Below are positions 25,998 to 35,623 of a DNA stretch of 64,000 nt, one piece after another. Source of the DNA: Gillisia sp. Hel_I_86 (GTDB lineage Bacteria; Bacteroidota; Bacteroidia; Flavobacteriales; Flavobacteriaceae); assembly GCF_007827275.1 (NCBI RefSeq), contig NZ_VISE01000001.1, forward strand, positions 1 through 64,000. Reading direction: 5' to 3'. The position numbers and the translations under genes are program-made. How positions within the stretch are numbered: position 1 is the first letter of the stretch; each line of letters begins with the position of its first letter. The notes below the pieces were generated by a model. The model saw only the letters and a program-made list of their open reading frames with translations. It was not told the origin of the DNA and searched no databases.

Positions 25998-26534
25998 ATG
26001 AAAAATCTTGTTATATTTTTTAGTTTCATTCTTCTGGGCTTTTGCAGCTGTAATAAAAATGATGATGCCCTCGCACCCCCAATTACAGCCGAAAACACTT
26101 TTTCCTGTAAAATTGATGGGAAACTTTTTGTACCAGAAAACCATGGTGGTTTTATTCCGCTCAAGGGTTACCTCGTGAATGTTTATGATGATAACAGTTG
26201 GAGAATTACTTTAAGTAATGGTAAACTCACATTACACCTCTTTTTGAAGAAAGTTAATTCAGAAGGAAATTACGAAGTTTTTCAAAGTGATGGTGATCAA
26301 TTTTTCGTACAAGATCTTCAAACAGCCGTCGAATTATATGATAAAACATTAGACAAAGTTTACATTTCCTATAATAATTCCGAAGAAATTGAAGTAGTAA
26401 GTTATATTGAAAATCAAAAGATAATCCTAAATTTTAATAAAATAACACTAAAATCATCTCAAGATTCCAGTGATATTGTAGTTCTAACAGATGGAAAACT
26501 AAATATAAATAAAGAGACCCTAAATATAGATTAA
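25998..26534 (+). CDS. Predicted lipoprotein of the lipase array, paralogue 1
   Basis: This 178-residue protein has a lipoprotein signal (MKNLVIFFSFILLGFCSC, then NKNDD, acidic after the Cys) and a beta-rich mature domain starting TFSCKIDGKLFVPENHGGFI, in the style of DUF6252-like small lipoproteins. It is a clear paralogue of 27095-27631. The two are almost identical over the first ~60 and the last ~15 residues and diverge in the middle. A surface or periplasmic location is expected. In this array it may protect the cell against, or assist, the lipase (inference). Confidence 0.7.
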   Translation: MKNLVIFFSFILLGFCSCNKNDDALAPPITAENTFSCKIDGKLFVPENHGGFIPLKGYLVNVYDDNSWRITLSNGKLTLHLFLKKVNSEGNYEVFQSDGDQFFVQDLQTAVELYDKTLDKVYISYNNSEEIEVVSYIENQKIILNFNKITLKSSQDSSDIVVLTDGKLNINKETLNID

Positions 26535-26557
26535 CTAAATTTCAAAACAACCTACTT

Positions 26558-27070
26558 ATGAAACAACTTTACTTATTATTCTTTCTGATTTTTTCAACGA
26601 CCCTATTTGCCCAGGGTATTACGCCTGAGGTAGATACTAAACTACAGCTCTTAAACAAAAACGAAGTAACTACAGATATTTTATATGATAGGGTTTTCCC
26701 TTTGGCCAATCTTGTGGAATTTAACCAATTAGCTAGTGATACATCCCATATAAACCATTTTTATCAAGCTTATCATGAATTGCAGCGTGCCGATTATAAT
26801 ATTAGATGGAATCCTATCCAAACATTTAAAGCCAATGTGGAAGCCGAAACAACTTCGATTCCAATAGGAATTATAAATGTTGATTTTGAATATTTGGACG
26901 AGGAGTCGATCTCTAAGAATCTTTTGGATATCCAGGGGCAGGACAGTTTATTGGTGGATGTTCCCAACAGGTCCCGAAGCCCTTATATTAAAACAAATGC
27001 ATTGGTAATAAGTACCCTCAACCGATACCAAGGGCAAAACAGAGCTTTTAAATTAAATTTCTTAACTTAA
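26558..27070 (+). CDS. Truncated copy 2 of the lipase N-terminal region
   Basis: This 170-residue secreted protein has a signal peptide (MKQLYLLFFLIFSTTLFAQ), then ITPEVDTKLQLLNKNEVTTD and DVPNRSRSPYIKTNALVIS. It is close to 27654-28187 over nearly its whole length, but after ACCGATACCAAGGGCAAAAC it switches to a short tail (RAFKLNFLT) and stops, so the catalytic domain is absent. It could still be made and exported as a stand-alone N-terminal domain. It lies 23 nt after lipoprotein paralogue 1 and 24 nt before paralogue 2. Confidence 0.65.
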   Translation: MKQLYLLFFLIFSTTLFAQGITPEVDTKLQLLNKNEVTTDILYDRVFPLANLVEFNQLASDTSHINHFYQAYHELQRADYNIRWNPIQTFKANVEAETTSIPIGIINVDFEYLDEESISKNLLDIQGQDSLLVDVPNRSRSPYIKTNALVISTLNRYQGQNRAFKLNFLT

Positions 27071-27094
27071 CATTTCTTTAATAAATTCCACATT

Positions 27095-27631
27095 ATGAAA
27101 AATCTTGTTTTATTATTTAGTTCCATTCTCCTTGGCTTTTGCAGTTGCAATAAAAATGACGATGCCCCCGCACCCCCAATTACAGCCGAAAACACTTTTT
27201 CCTGTAACATTGATGGGGAACTTTTTATTCCAAAAGATTATGGTGGTTTTATACCTTTACATGGTTATTTAATTAATATTCTTGAAGATAATAGTTGGAT
27301 TATAACATTAGGTAATGAACACAATACATTATATCTATTCATAAAAAAAATTGACCATACCGGGAAATATAAAGTATTTAGTAGTGATGGAGACCAAGAC
27401 TTCTTGTATGATGAAAATACCGTTATTGAATTACGAGACAGGGCAAATAATATTGAATATTCATCGATTACCGGCTCAGAAAATATTGATGTTCTAAGTT
27501 TTACAAGTGGTGAAAAATTAATCCTCAAATTTGACAAAATTGTTTTAGAGTCTACTACTAATCCTAATGAAATAATCACCCTTACTAATGGTAAATTAAA
27601 TATAAACAAAGAGACCCTAAATAAAGACTAA
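27095..27631 (+). CDS. Predicted lipoprotein of the lipase array, paralogue 2
   Basis: This 178-residue protein is the same length as paralogue 1 (25998-26534), with signal MKNLVLLFSSILLGFCSC then NKNDD, the shared TFSCNIDGELFIPKDYGGFI, a diverged middle (WIITLGNEHNTLYLFIKK, DVLSFTSGEKLILKF) and the shared end LTNGKLNINKETLN. The gap to the next lipase N-terminal gene is 22 nt. The repeat period between the two lipoprotein starts is 1,097 bp, showing tandem duplication of a lipoprotein-plus-lipase-N-terminus unit. Confidence 0.7.
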   Translation: MKNLVLLFSSILLGFCSCNKNDDAPAPPITAENTFSCNIDGELFIPKDYGGFIPLHGYLINILEDNSWIITLGNEHNTLYLFIKKIDHTGKYKVFSSDGDQDFLYDENTVIELRDRANNIEYSSITGSENIDVLSFTSGEKLILKFDKIVLESTTNPNEIITLTNGKLNINKETLNKD

Positions 27632-27653
27632 CCAATTTCAAAACAACCTACTT

Positions 27654-28187
27654 ATGAAACAACTTTACTTCTTTTTATGCCTACTTTTTACATCGACCCT
27701 ATTTGCCCAGGATATTACGCCCGAGGTAGATACCAAGCTACAGCTCTTAAACAAAAACTATGTAACTACAGATATTTTGTACGACAGGGTTTTCCCTTTG
27801 GCCAATCTTGTGGAATTTAACCAATTAGCTAATGACACCTCCCATATAAATCACTTCTTTCAAGCTTATCATGAACTGCAACGTGCCGATTATAATAGTA
27901 GATGGAATCCTATCCAAACATTTAAAGCCAATGCGGAAGCCGAAACTACTTCGATTCCAATAGGAATTATAAATGTGGATTTTGAATACTTGGACGAGGA
28001 GGCAATTTCTGATAATCTTTTGGATATCCAAGGGCAAGACAGTTTACTGGTAGATGTGCCCAACAGGTCCCGAAGCCCTTATATTAAAACTAAGGCACTG
28101 GTAATAAGTACCCTTGCTACCGATACCAAGGGCAAAACCGTTAATTTTAAATTGGACAATAGTTTTAAGGGGAGTTCTAAAAATTAA
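27654..28187 (+). pseudogene. N-terminal part of a T9SS lipase-like protein, interrupted by an IS5-type element
   Basis: The frame starts with a signal peptide (MKQLYFFLCLLFTSTLFAQ) and the repeat region shared with the two upstream copies (ITPEVDTKLQLLNKNYVTTD to KTKALVISTLATDTKGKTVN). The native sequence ends about FKLDNSFKG (28172); the last residues SSKN and the stop belong to the insertion sequence. The protein continues in frame on the other side at about 29460. Rejoined, the product is about 985 residues. Confidence 0.75.
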
Positions 28188-29459
28188 ATACATGATTTTC
28201 AAGTATTTATCCGTATATTTATGACTTCAAAAACACAGATAAAAACATGGATAAACAGATATACAAATCCACAGGAAAGAAGTCATTATTCGACGAGCAA
28301 TTTTCTGCTGAAAAATTATCAGAAATTGGTAATCCGTTAGATAAAATCAGTAAAGCTATTGATTTTGAAATGTTTAGAGCTTTATTGGAGAGCAAGCTTC
28401 TAAATTCTACCAAGAAAAATAATGCCGGAGCAAAACCCTTCGATGTAGTTTTGATGTTCAAAATCTTGATCTTACAACGCTATTATGGACTTGGAGATAA
28501 GCAGGTAGAGTACCAAATATTGGACAGGACAAGTTTTAAAAACTTTTTGGGCCTGGACACTGGCGACAAGATTCCAGACGAAAAAACCGTTTGGGCATTT
28601 AGAGAGATCCTTACAAAATCTGGTCTTATTGAAGATTTGTTCACACAATTCAAAAGTTTTTTAGAGACCAAGGAACTGATATTGAACAAGGGGCAAATGA
28701 TAGATGCCAGTTTTACTATTGCGCCACGCCAGCGCAATACCCGTGAGGAAAATAAAAAGATCAAAGAAGGAGAAGGTGATGGTTTATGGAACGACAAACC
28801 CCACAAAAAATCACACAAAGATATTGATGCCCGTTGGACCAAGAAAAACAACGAGAATTTTTTTGGCTATAAAAACCACGCAAAAGTGGATGCCAAAAGC
28901 AAATTCATCAACACTTTTGTTGTAACGAGTGCCTCGGTCCACGACTCGCAAGCCACCGAAGACTTGTTAGAGGAAACAGATAAAGATCAAGAATTGTATG
29001 CAGACAGTGCTTATACCGGAGAAAAGCAAGAAGAAACAATTGCAAAATATAAAATGATAAATAAAGTTCACGAGAAAGGATATAAAAACAAACCATTAAC
29101 AGAGGAGCAAAAGGAAAACAATACTGAGAGATCAAGAACACGAGCCAGGGTTGAACACGTTTTTGGGTTTATGGAGCAAAGTATGAATGGCCTAAAATTG
29201 AAATCAATCGGAATAGCAAGAGCTACTGGAATAATCGGACTGATCAATTTAACCTATAATTTATTCCGATATGAACAAGTAGTCAGATTAAACATTTTAC
29301 CTATAAAAAACTAAAAATCAAAGAGATAATTGTTTTAAAAATGAATTTTTAGAGGTGTCAGGTCAAAAATATATTGAGATTTAGCTGACGAAAAAATTAT
29401 TTCTACAAAACCAATGGGGATTGCTTTGTAAAAAAATCAAAAAAATGAATTTTTAGAAC
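28174..29459 (+). mobile_element. IS5-family-like insertion sequence within the lipase gene
   Basis: Terminal inverted repeats GTTCTAAAAATT (28174-28185) and AATTTTTAGAAC (29448-29459) bound 1,286 bp with one transposase gene. An extra internal copy of AAAATGAATTTTTAGA lies at about 29339-29353, so the 3' end region is partly duplicated. I see no matching target duplication at the two flanks. Confidence 0.75.
28247..29314 (+). CDS. IS5-family transposase
   Basis: This 355-residue DDE transposase has an N-terminal dimerisation/HTH domain typical of the family (GAKPFDVVLMFKILILQRYY, LGDKQVEYQILDRTSFKNFL, PDEKTVWAFREILTKSG), a first catalytic Asp in GQMIDASF, a second in ELYADSAYTG, and the Glu region RSRTRARVEHVFGFMEQSMN followed by IGIARATGIIGLINLTYNLFR. 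It is intact. It has disrupted the only lipase copy that still has a catalytic domain. Confidence 0.85.
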   Translation: MDKQIYKSTGKKSLFDEQFSAEKLSEIGNPLDKISKAIDFEMFRALLESKLLNSTKKNNAGAKPFDVVLMFKILILQRYYGLGDKQVEYQILDRTSFKNFLGLDTGDKIPDEKTVWAFREILTKSGLIEDLFTQFKSFLETKELILNKGQMIDASFTIAPRQRNTREENKKIKEGEGDGLWNDKPHKKSHKDIDARWTKKNNENFFGYKNHAKVDAKSKFINTFVVTSASVHDSQATEDLLEETDKDQELYADSAYTGEKQEETIAKYKMINKVHEKGYKNKPLTEEQKENNTERSRTRARVEHVFGFMEQSMNGLKLKSIGIARATGIIGLINLTYNLFRYEQVVRLNILPIKN

Positions 29460-31899
29460 CCACCTTAACATAGTTGCTTCCAATATAAGCATCCAGAGTG
29501 TACAAGCCGATTTTGATAATGGTCAGGGGTATCAAAGCCTATCTTTATCTGGTCAAAAAAGTGTAACATTTAATAATACAGGCTTACACAACCTTAAATT
29601 TAAGGTTACTCTTTCCAATGGTAGTATTAAATATACCTATGCTAAAATAAGGGTAAACTCCTCCCCGCCCATCACTAAAATTTCTGAGAACATCACAAAA
29701 AACCGTACTACAGAAGAATTTTGTTATAACGACACCATTACAGCCTCAAGATCTTTTCAGGGATATGATGAAAGCATGGCTTACAATGGCGTTGGGGCTT
29801 TTAATGTTTATTTAGGAGGTGCTGCATATGATCAGCCAGTAATTGTATTGGATGGTTTTGATCCTTTTGAGGGAACTGATGAAGGTATCAATGTGGAAGA
29901 TATTTATAGTCAATTTTTATCTTTTAATAATGGTGCAAATAATCTCGGATTAGAATTAAGAGGTCAAGGTTTCGATATCATCCCGTTAAATTTCATTAAA
30001 GGAGAGCAAAATGATGGTACTGTTACCAATGGCGGGACAGATTATGTGGAGCGTAACGCCATGGTATTGGTGGAACTTATTGAACGCATTAACAATTCCT
30101 CGTGTTGGAGCAATGTTCAACCAATCAAGGTGATCGGGTTTAGTATGGGTGGTTTAATTGGCAGATATGCCCTAAGGTATATGGAACAAAACAACATCCC
30201 CCATAATACAGATTTATTTGTAGCGGTAGATACACCCCACAACGGAGCGGTAGTTCCAACGGGGCTTCAGGAAGCTGCAGATTTTATAGAAGATATTGCG
30301 AGCATTGATATAGGAGATAAAATCTTAAAATCCCCGGCTGCAAAACAAATGCTGGTTCATCACTATTTGGCAAATTCCAAAACCCCTGCTGGGGCACCCA
30401 ATTTTCATAACAGGTTTTATAATACATTGAATAGTATCGGCTTTCCTCAGCAAACCCGTAATATTGCCGTATCAAATGGTATAACTACCGGAACAGCAAT
30501 CAATGCGCCTAACCAAAACTATTTTAATGGGGAAATAGAAACGGGAGCAAATTTCCCTATAATTGGGATAGGAGCCGATGCTAAAATGAAATTTAGCCCA
30601 GAGAGAAACCAAACGAATAAAGTTTTTGATTTTAAGGCAAAAATCAGGTTTTTGGCCTTTTACATTACCGTTTATAGAAGATTTCAAGAGGTTACTACTA
30701 ATGCTGCCCTAGGAAGTTATGAAAACAGTCCTGGTGGATTTTTTACAGTAGAAGATGAAATTAATCAATTTCTTGGTTCAGATGGAGTTTTCAACACCAA
30801 CGAGACTTTATTAACAGCATTTATTTACCAAGCAAGAGCTGAAATTTCTACTCCTAGGTTTTCTTTTATCCCAGTAAAAAGCTCTCTGGCATACACAGGG
30901 AACAACCAAGATTTATATGAGGATTTTTCAACAAGGAACTTGGTATGCACAGGAGAAACACCTTTTGATAGTTACTTTACTGCATCGAATGATAATGAAC
31001 AACATATCGCTTTAAATTCTGAAAATGCAAATTTTATTTTTGATGAAATTACAGGGGTTCAAAGATCCCCTAATATTCAAATTAATCCGAATGAGCAAAT
31101 AAATGGTCCCAAAACAGTATGCTCAACAATTGTTACTTATAATATTGCTAATTGTACTACAAATGTTAATAATTGGACTGCTTCATCAAATCTTGAAATT
31201 GTATCGTCCAATGGTAATAGCATAACCGTACAGGCAAATGGAAATGGGGAGGGATTTATAGATGCCGTTTTACCCGCTGGAACAGTAAGAAAAGAGGTTT
31301 GGGTAGGCCAAGCAAAAATAACGAAAACAACCTTTGGCTCTTGCTATGAGCCTAATTATAGAATCAGTGCTACTTATCCTGATACCGCACTGGAATTCAA
31401 AATATACCACAACGGAACAACCACATACCAATCAGGTTCTGCCTATTATGAATTTTCTTCGGACAGTTACAACTTACAAGATGGTGAGTCTACGACCGTG
31501 TACATAAGCATAAGGAACAATTGCGGGTGGTCTCAGTCCTATCCCGTCCTTGTTTATAAGCCCACCTTATGTGATTGTGGATACAATGACCCATCCTGTG
31601 GTGGTTCTGGAGGGCCACCTTCTCCTCTAAGCAACTCGCTATCGAGCAACACAATTTTACATCCCAACCCAGCTGACCAAACGCTATATGTCAACTCAAA
31701 CTCCTTGGTTGTTGAAAATAAAAAAGACCCGGCGTTCCAAATAGAATTGTTTGACCTCAATGGAAGGTTGTTCTTTAGAACAACGACTAAAGAAGTCAAC
31801 CATAAGATGGATGTGAGCATGCTCAAGGATGGGTTGTATATTTTACACTTATCTAACGGTAAGGAGCGGGTGATTGAAAAATTGATTATAAAACACTAG
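29460..31899 (+). pseudogene. Catalytic and C-terminal part of the T9SS-exported lipase/esterase-like protein
   Basis: The frame is open from the IS junction (THLNIVASNISIQSVQADFD) with no start of its own. The ATG at 29776 lies deep inside and would lack a signal peptide. An alpha/beta-hydrolase domain of the PGAP1/lipase type follows: PVIVLDGFDPFEG, nucleophile elbow VIGFSMGGLIGRYALRYM (Ser codon at 30142-30144) and AVDTPHNGAVVPTG. Beta-sandwich-like repeats follow, then a Cys/Gly/Pro-rich linker and a T9SS type A sorting domain (ILHPNPADQTLYVNS to DGLYILHLSNGKERVIEKL). When intact it would be secreted or attached to the cell surface. It is the downstream end of the lipoprotein array. Confidence 0.8.
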
Positions 31900-32261
31900 A
31901 AAAAACTATACGCAGCTTAAGTAGGTTGCCCGCAAATAGTGGGCTATCAGTAAAAATCGATATTTTAGATACCAAATAAAAAAAAATTAAGCCAAGAAGA
32001 ACGTGTTCCTATTCCACGCCACTTGCATTAATTAAAAGATCAATAACTTAGTTATTAATTTACACTAAATATCAACAAATCAAGATTGTCATGACAATCT
32101 TGATTTGCGCCCTGAGGTTGCGAAGATTTTAAAAGACTAATTGCTTTAATTTTTATTTTTCTAAAATAGAATATTCATTTAATAAAATATCCCAAACAAT
32201 TCATAGTATTAGTTCGGTAGATACGGGGCTTGATTTCGTACTCGATCAAAATTATTTAAAA
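31900..32261. other. Intergenic region between lipase and integrase
   Basis: Convergent gene ends flank these 362 bases. They contain the small palindrome AATAACTTAGTTATT near 32042-32056 and the long palindrome at 32076-32107. I see no gene. Confidence 0.6.
32076..32107. repeat. Perfect 32-bp palindrome (copy 2)
   Basis: A fully self-complementary 32-bp sequence with core ATTGTCATGACAAT and arms CAAATCAAG/CTTGATTTG. It is followed by GCGCCCTGAGGTTGCGAAG, closely matching GCGCCCAGGGGTTGCAAAG after copy 1 (23511-23551). The arms of copy 1 read CAAAGCAAG/CTTGCTTTG: both strands of the stem changed, which supports selection on pairing. Confidence 0.7.
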
Positions 32262-33046
32262 TCATGATCCTAGTTTTTCTTTCAGTAGCATCATATCCTC
32301 ACTTAATTTATTTTCTAAAACCCGTGCATAAATCTGGGTGGTTGAAAGCTTAGAATGTCCTAAAAGCTTGGAAACTGTTTCTATTGGTATCCCTTTAGAA
32401 AGCGTTACGGTGGTAGCAAAGGTATGCCTAGCTACATGAAAGGTCAGTTTCTTTTTGAGTTTTACACTTGTGGCAATCTCCTTTAAATATTCATTGGTTT
32501 TCTGGTTGGAATATACAGGCAACAAATATCCGGAGCACTCAGCATGCTTCTCATATTTCTTTATTATTTCCATAGCCTTTGGGAGAATTGGTATTTTGAC
32601 TGGTTTTGCAGTTTTCTCCCTTGAGGTAAATATCCATTTCCGCCCATCAATTCCAATTACAATATTCTTTTGTTTTAGATTTTTTGCATCAATCCATGAT
32701 AAGCCTGTGTAACAGGAGAATATAAACACATCCCGGGTTTGCTGATGGGTTAATTTATTAAAATGGTAATCTTCTATCCTTTTTAATTCCGTCTCGTTTA
32801 GAAATGCTCTCTCAGATGTTTTAAATTTCAATGTGAATTTGGCGAAGGTGTCTTTGTCCACCCATTCTAATCTTTGAGCAAGGTTCAGTAGTTTTTTTAA
32901 ACGCTCCAAATGTTTGATCACTCCATTGTTCGTTGGTGCTTTCCTAGCCCTTTTCGGCTTATACGTTCGTAGGAAATGTTCAAAATCTGTTATGAACTGG
33001 TAATTGATCTGTTTGAGGTAAATGTCTTCGGCTTTAAACTGTTTGA
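32262..33046 (-). pseudogene. int: C-terminal part of the element-B tyrosine integrase
   Basis: This part holds the end of the core-binding domain (FIKQFKAEDIYLKQINYQFI) and the whole catalytic domain of a CTnDOT-type integrase: FIFSCYTGLSWIDAKNL (Ser in place of the first Arg), KTAKPVKIPILPK, FHVARHTFATT, LLGHSKLSTTQIYARV with the catalytic Tyr. The frame runs on to 33071 into the IS21 end, but those first eight residues are not native. The N-terminal half lies at 35624-36062, on the other side of the insertion. It is a homologue of, but clearly different from, the integrase at 21,214. Confidence 0.85.
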
Positions 33047-33139
33047 TGAATATTCCGGGGAAAGTGAACACCCTATTCCGGCCTAAACTGGACAGGTGAT
33101 TTTTGATGGTTTCTTGTTGGTAAAATTAGATAAATTTTT

Positions 33140-33874
33140 TTACTTGTTTTTCATTTTCTTTCTCATAGATTCGCCTTTTAGTTCAAAGCGGATTGCGGTA
33201 TGAATGATTCGATCCAGAATTGCATCCGCAATGGTTTTTTCTTCTATTAGATCATACCAGTTTTTAACAGGGACCTGTGAGCAAAAGATGGTAGATTTTT
33301 TCTGATTTCGATCTTCGATGAGATCCATTAAAATGAGTTGTTTTTCATTGTTGATGGCCTGCAGGCCAAAATCATCAATAATGAGCAGATCATGCTTCTC
33401 TATTTTTGCCAGTTCTTTCATATAGGTACCATCGGCCTTGGCCATTGATAATTTATTGAAGAGCTTCCCCAGATTGTAATAAAGTACCTTGTATCCTTTG
33501 ATGCAACATTGATAACCAAGGGCTGTTGCAATAAATGATTTTCCCGTTCCTGTACATCCGGTAATGATAATGTTTTCATAGCGGTCTACAAAGGAACAAT
33601 CCCAGAGCCGGGTGAGTTGGTTACGGTCGATCTCCCTGTCTGGACTGTAGTTGATTTCTTTCAGGGATGCCTGGTAATGGAAGCGGGCATTCTTCAATAG
33701 TCGTTCTGTCCTGCTGTTGTTGCGTTGATTATCTTCCGATTCGATGAGCCAGGCGATGAATTCATCGTTGGTGAAGGTATCCTGGTTTCTGGTCTCAAAC
33801 GAAGATTCATAAGCTCGTTTCATACCGTGCAGACGCATTTGCTGCATCTTTTCAATAGTAGCGTTTGTGTTCAT
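33140..33874 (-). CDS. istB: IstB helper ATPase of the IS21 element
   Basis: This 244-residue AAA+ ATPase assists the IstA transposase in target selection. Walker A is TGCTGTGKSFIATALG, Walker B HDLLIIDDFG, and a sensor-like SQVPVKNWYDLI follows. The N-terminal helices (MQQMRLHGMKRAYESSFETR) are typical of IstB. It is intact and starts 18 nt after istA. Confidence 0.9.
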   Translation of the reverse strand: MNTNATIEKMQQMRLHGMKRAYESSFETRNQDTFTNDEFIAWLIESEDNQRNNSRTERLLKNARFHYQASLKEINYSPDREIDRNQLTRLWDCSFVDRYENIIITGCTGTGKSFIATALGYQCCIKGYKVLYYNLGKLFNKLSMAKADGTYMKELAKIEKHDLLIIDDFGLQAINNEKQLILMDLIEDRNQKKSTIFCSQVPVKNWYDLIEEKTIADAILDRIIHTAIRFELKGESMRKKMKNK

Positions 33875-33892
33875 TGTTTTTATGTTTAAAGA

Positions 33893-35451
33893 TTAAGCGT
33901 AATAATTTGATCCTCTTATGTTTTCGTGCTCAACGGGGATGACTTCTATGGAGTCAAGCAGTGATGTTTGTTTGTCAAGTCCTTTTTCCAGTATATTCTT
34001 GATCTGGTTATATCCCACGGCGTCATAAGCCAAGGCTCTGGTACAGGCATTGTTCAGACGCTCCTTGCTTGTTTTCCCTGCCAGAGTTAACACACCGATA
34101 CAGCTCTTGTAGTTCTGTTCGGGATATTGTTTTCTGTCGAGTATGATCTTAATGCATTGTTCTACCGAGGAACCGATGCTCCTGGCCCAATTGATAAAAT
34201 ATTCCGGACTCCAGTTGCTGTTATAGGTATGGTTCACCGGCATGTGCTCTTTCAAAGTGGTATAAGCATAGTGTTTTCTACTGCGCTGGTGCAGGGCAAC
34301 CCGGGTTTGGGCATGATAAACTTCCACCATGTTCTGGGTCAGGATCAGTTTTACTTTTTTTCCTATAAGATTGTGAGGTACGCTATAGTAATTTTTATCA
34401 CCGGAGTAATAGACATGGCAGTTCTTCTGAACCGTCGCCATTTTATATTCCCTTAGCTCATATCGCTCTATTGGAAGAGGGTTCAGCTCTGGCTTCTCTA
34501 TTTCCAGAAACAGCTCCGTGCGACTGTCCTTTTTCTTTTGAAAGGGAGCATTGTTATAGGAGATCAACAACTCTCTGATGGCGGTGTTGAGTTCCTTCAG
34601 GCTATAAAATTCCCTGTCCCGAAGAGCCGCATAAATACGGGTGTAGGTGATGTTTACAGCGCCTTCAACCAATGATTTATCTTTTGTTTTAATGACCTGG
34701 CCGGCATTACCGAAGTGTTGTAATGGGAAACAAAAGCTGCGAACTGTTCGTTTAAGAAAGGCTCATATTTATTTGCCCTGGTTACTGCCGATTTAAGGTT
34801 ATCCGGGATGAGGCAAGCCGGAACACCTCCAAAAAAATGAAGACAATTCTGGGTGCTGTTGATAAAATCCGGGATCGTTTGGGAGAAAGAGGCTTCCACA
34901 TAAGTGTATTGACTTGCAGCAAGCGTTGCTACAAACACTTCCACGGGTATCATTTCCCCGGTTTCCCTGTCAATAATATGGAGTTTCTTCCCAGCGTAAT
35001 CAATAAAGACCTTTTCTCCTGCTTTATAAACAGCCGGCATATATCCTTCGGATTTCTGGCTCCATTGGCTGTAATGGTAGCAGAAACGGCTGTACATGAT
35101 ACCTTCCGGATATTTTTGCTTGTATTCTTTCCACAAAATATGGCGGGTAACCCCAACACGTTTTAACTCCTTTTCTACATAAGGGAAAAAGGCATAAAGT
35201 TCAGAATGTGTATTATCCTGATCGTTGGGAGAAAGGGTATCCTGAGTCTCAAAAAGCTCCAAAAGATCATTGTCAGAAAGCTCCAGGAGTTCATTGAAGC
35301 TAAATCCGGATTCCCCAAAAGCATTGAGATATTTAATTACGGTTGTCCTCGATTTACCAAGGCTTTTGGATATCCTGATATTGGAAAATCCATTGTTTTT
35401 CATTCTGATGATTTCTCGTATCATAATTGATCCTATCGGTTTATTGGCCAT
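33893..35451 (-). pseudogene. istA: IstA transposase of the IS21 element, frameshifted
   Basis: The N-terminal part (from 35451) has the HTH (MKNNGFSNIRISKSLGKSRT), then the DDE domain start (KAGEKVFIDYAGKKLHIIDR with the first Asp; GGVPACLIPDNLKSAVTRAN with the second). The C-terminal part (33893-34672) continues LVEGAVNITYTRIYAAL and ends HENIRGSNYYA. The two frames meet at MPARSLK near 34670-34690, where one A is missing from an A-run; with five A the protein reads SLKTKDKSLVEGAVN. The transposase is thus inactive unless the break is corrected, and the element is probably immobile. Confidence 0.8.
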
Positions 35452-35500
35452 ACTATGCTGTGATTAAATCGCATAATATAACCTAAAACCATCATCAAAA

Positions 35501-35620
35501 ACTGTCCAGTTTGCCCCGGAATGAACTGTTCACTTTGCACAGGAATCAGGTGTTCACTTTGTGCAGGAATGGACTGTTCACTTTGCGCAGGAATCAGGTG
35601 TCCAGTTTACCCCGGAATAC
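35501..35620. repeat. Five tandem 24-bp transposase-site repeats at the IS21 right end
   Basis: Units start at 35501, 35525, 35549, 35573 and 35597, each of the form ACTGTTCACTTTGCACAGGA (with C/T and C/G variants), spaced exactly 24 bp. The outermost unit and the first share the CCCCGGAAT version, and the three middle ones the GCAGGAAT-type version. Such multiple end sites are known for IS21 transposase binding; five regular copies is a clear example. Confidence 0.75.
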
Positions 35621-35623
35621 CCA

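Larger units (their letters stand above)
33047..35623 (-). mobile_element. IS21-family insertion sequence splitting the integrase
   Basis: A 2,577-bp element begins TGAATATTCCGGGG and ends CCCCGGAATACCCA (TG...CA termini), with a 6-bp target duplication GTTTGA at 33041-33046 and 35624-35629. It carries istB and a frameshifted istA, both on the minus strand. Both ends have repeated ATTCCGG..-type sites: two at the left end, and five with an exact 24-bp period at the right. Confidence 0.85.

Noticed and set aside
29776-31899. ATG 29776 as a true start of an independent 707-residue protein
   Set aside because: The same frame is open and coding-like back to the IS junction at 29460. The ATG lies just before the hydrolase core, and the protein would lack a signal peptide although it carries a T9SS sorting domain.
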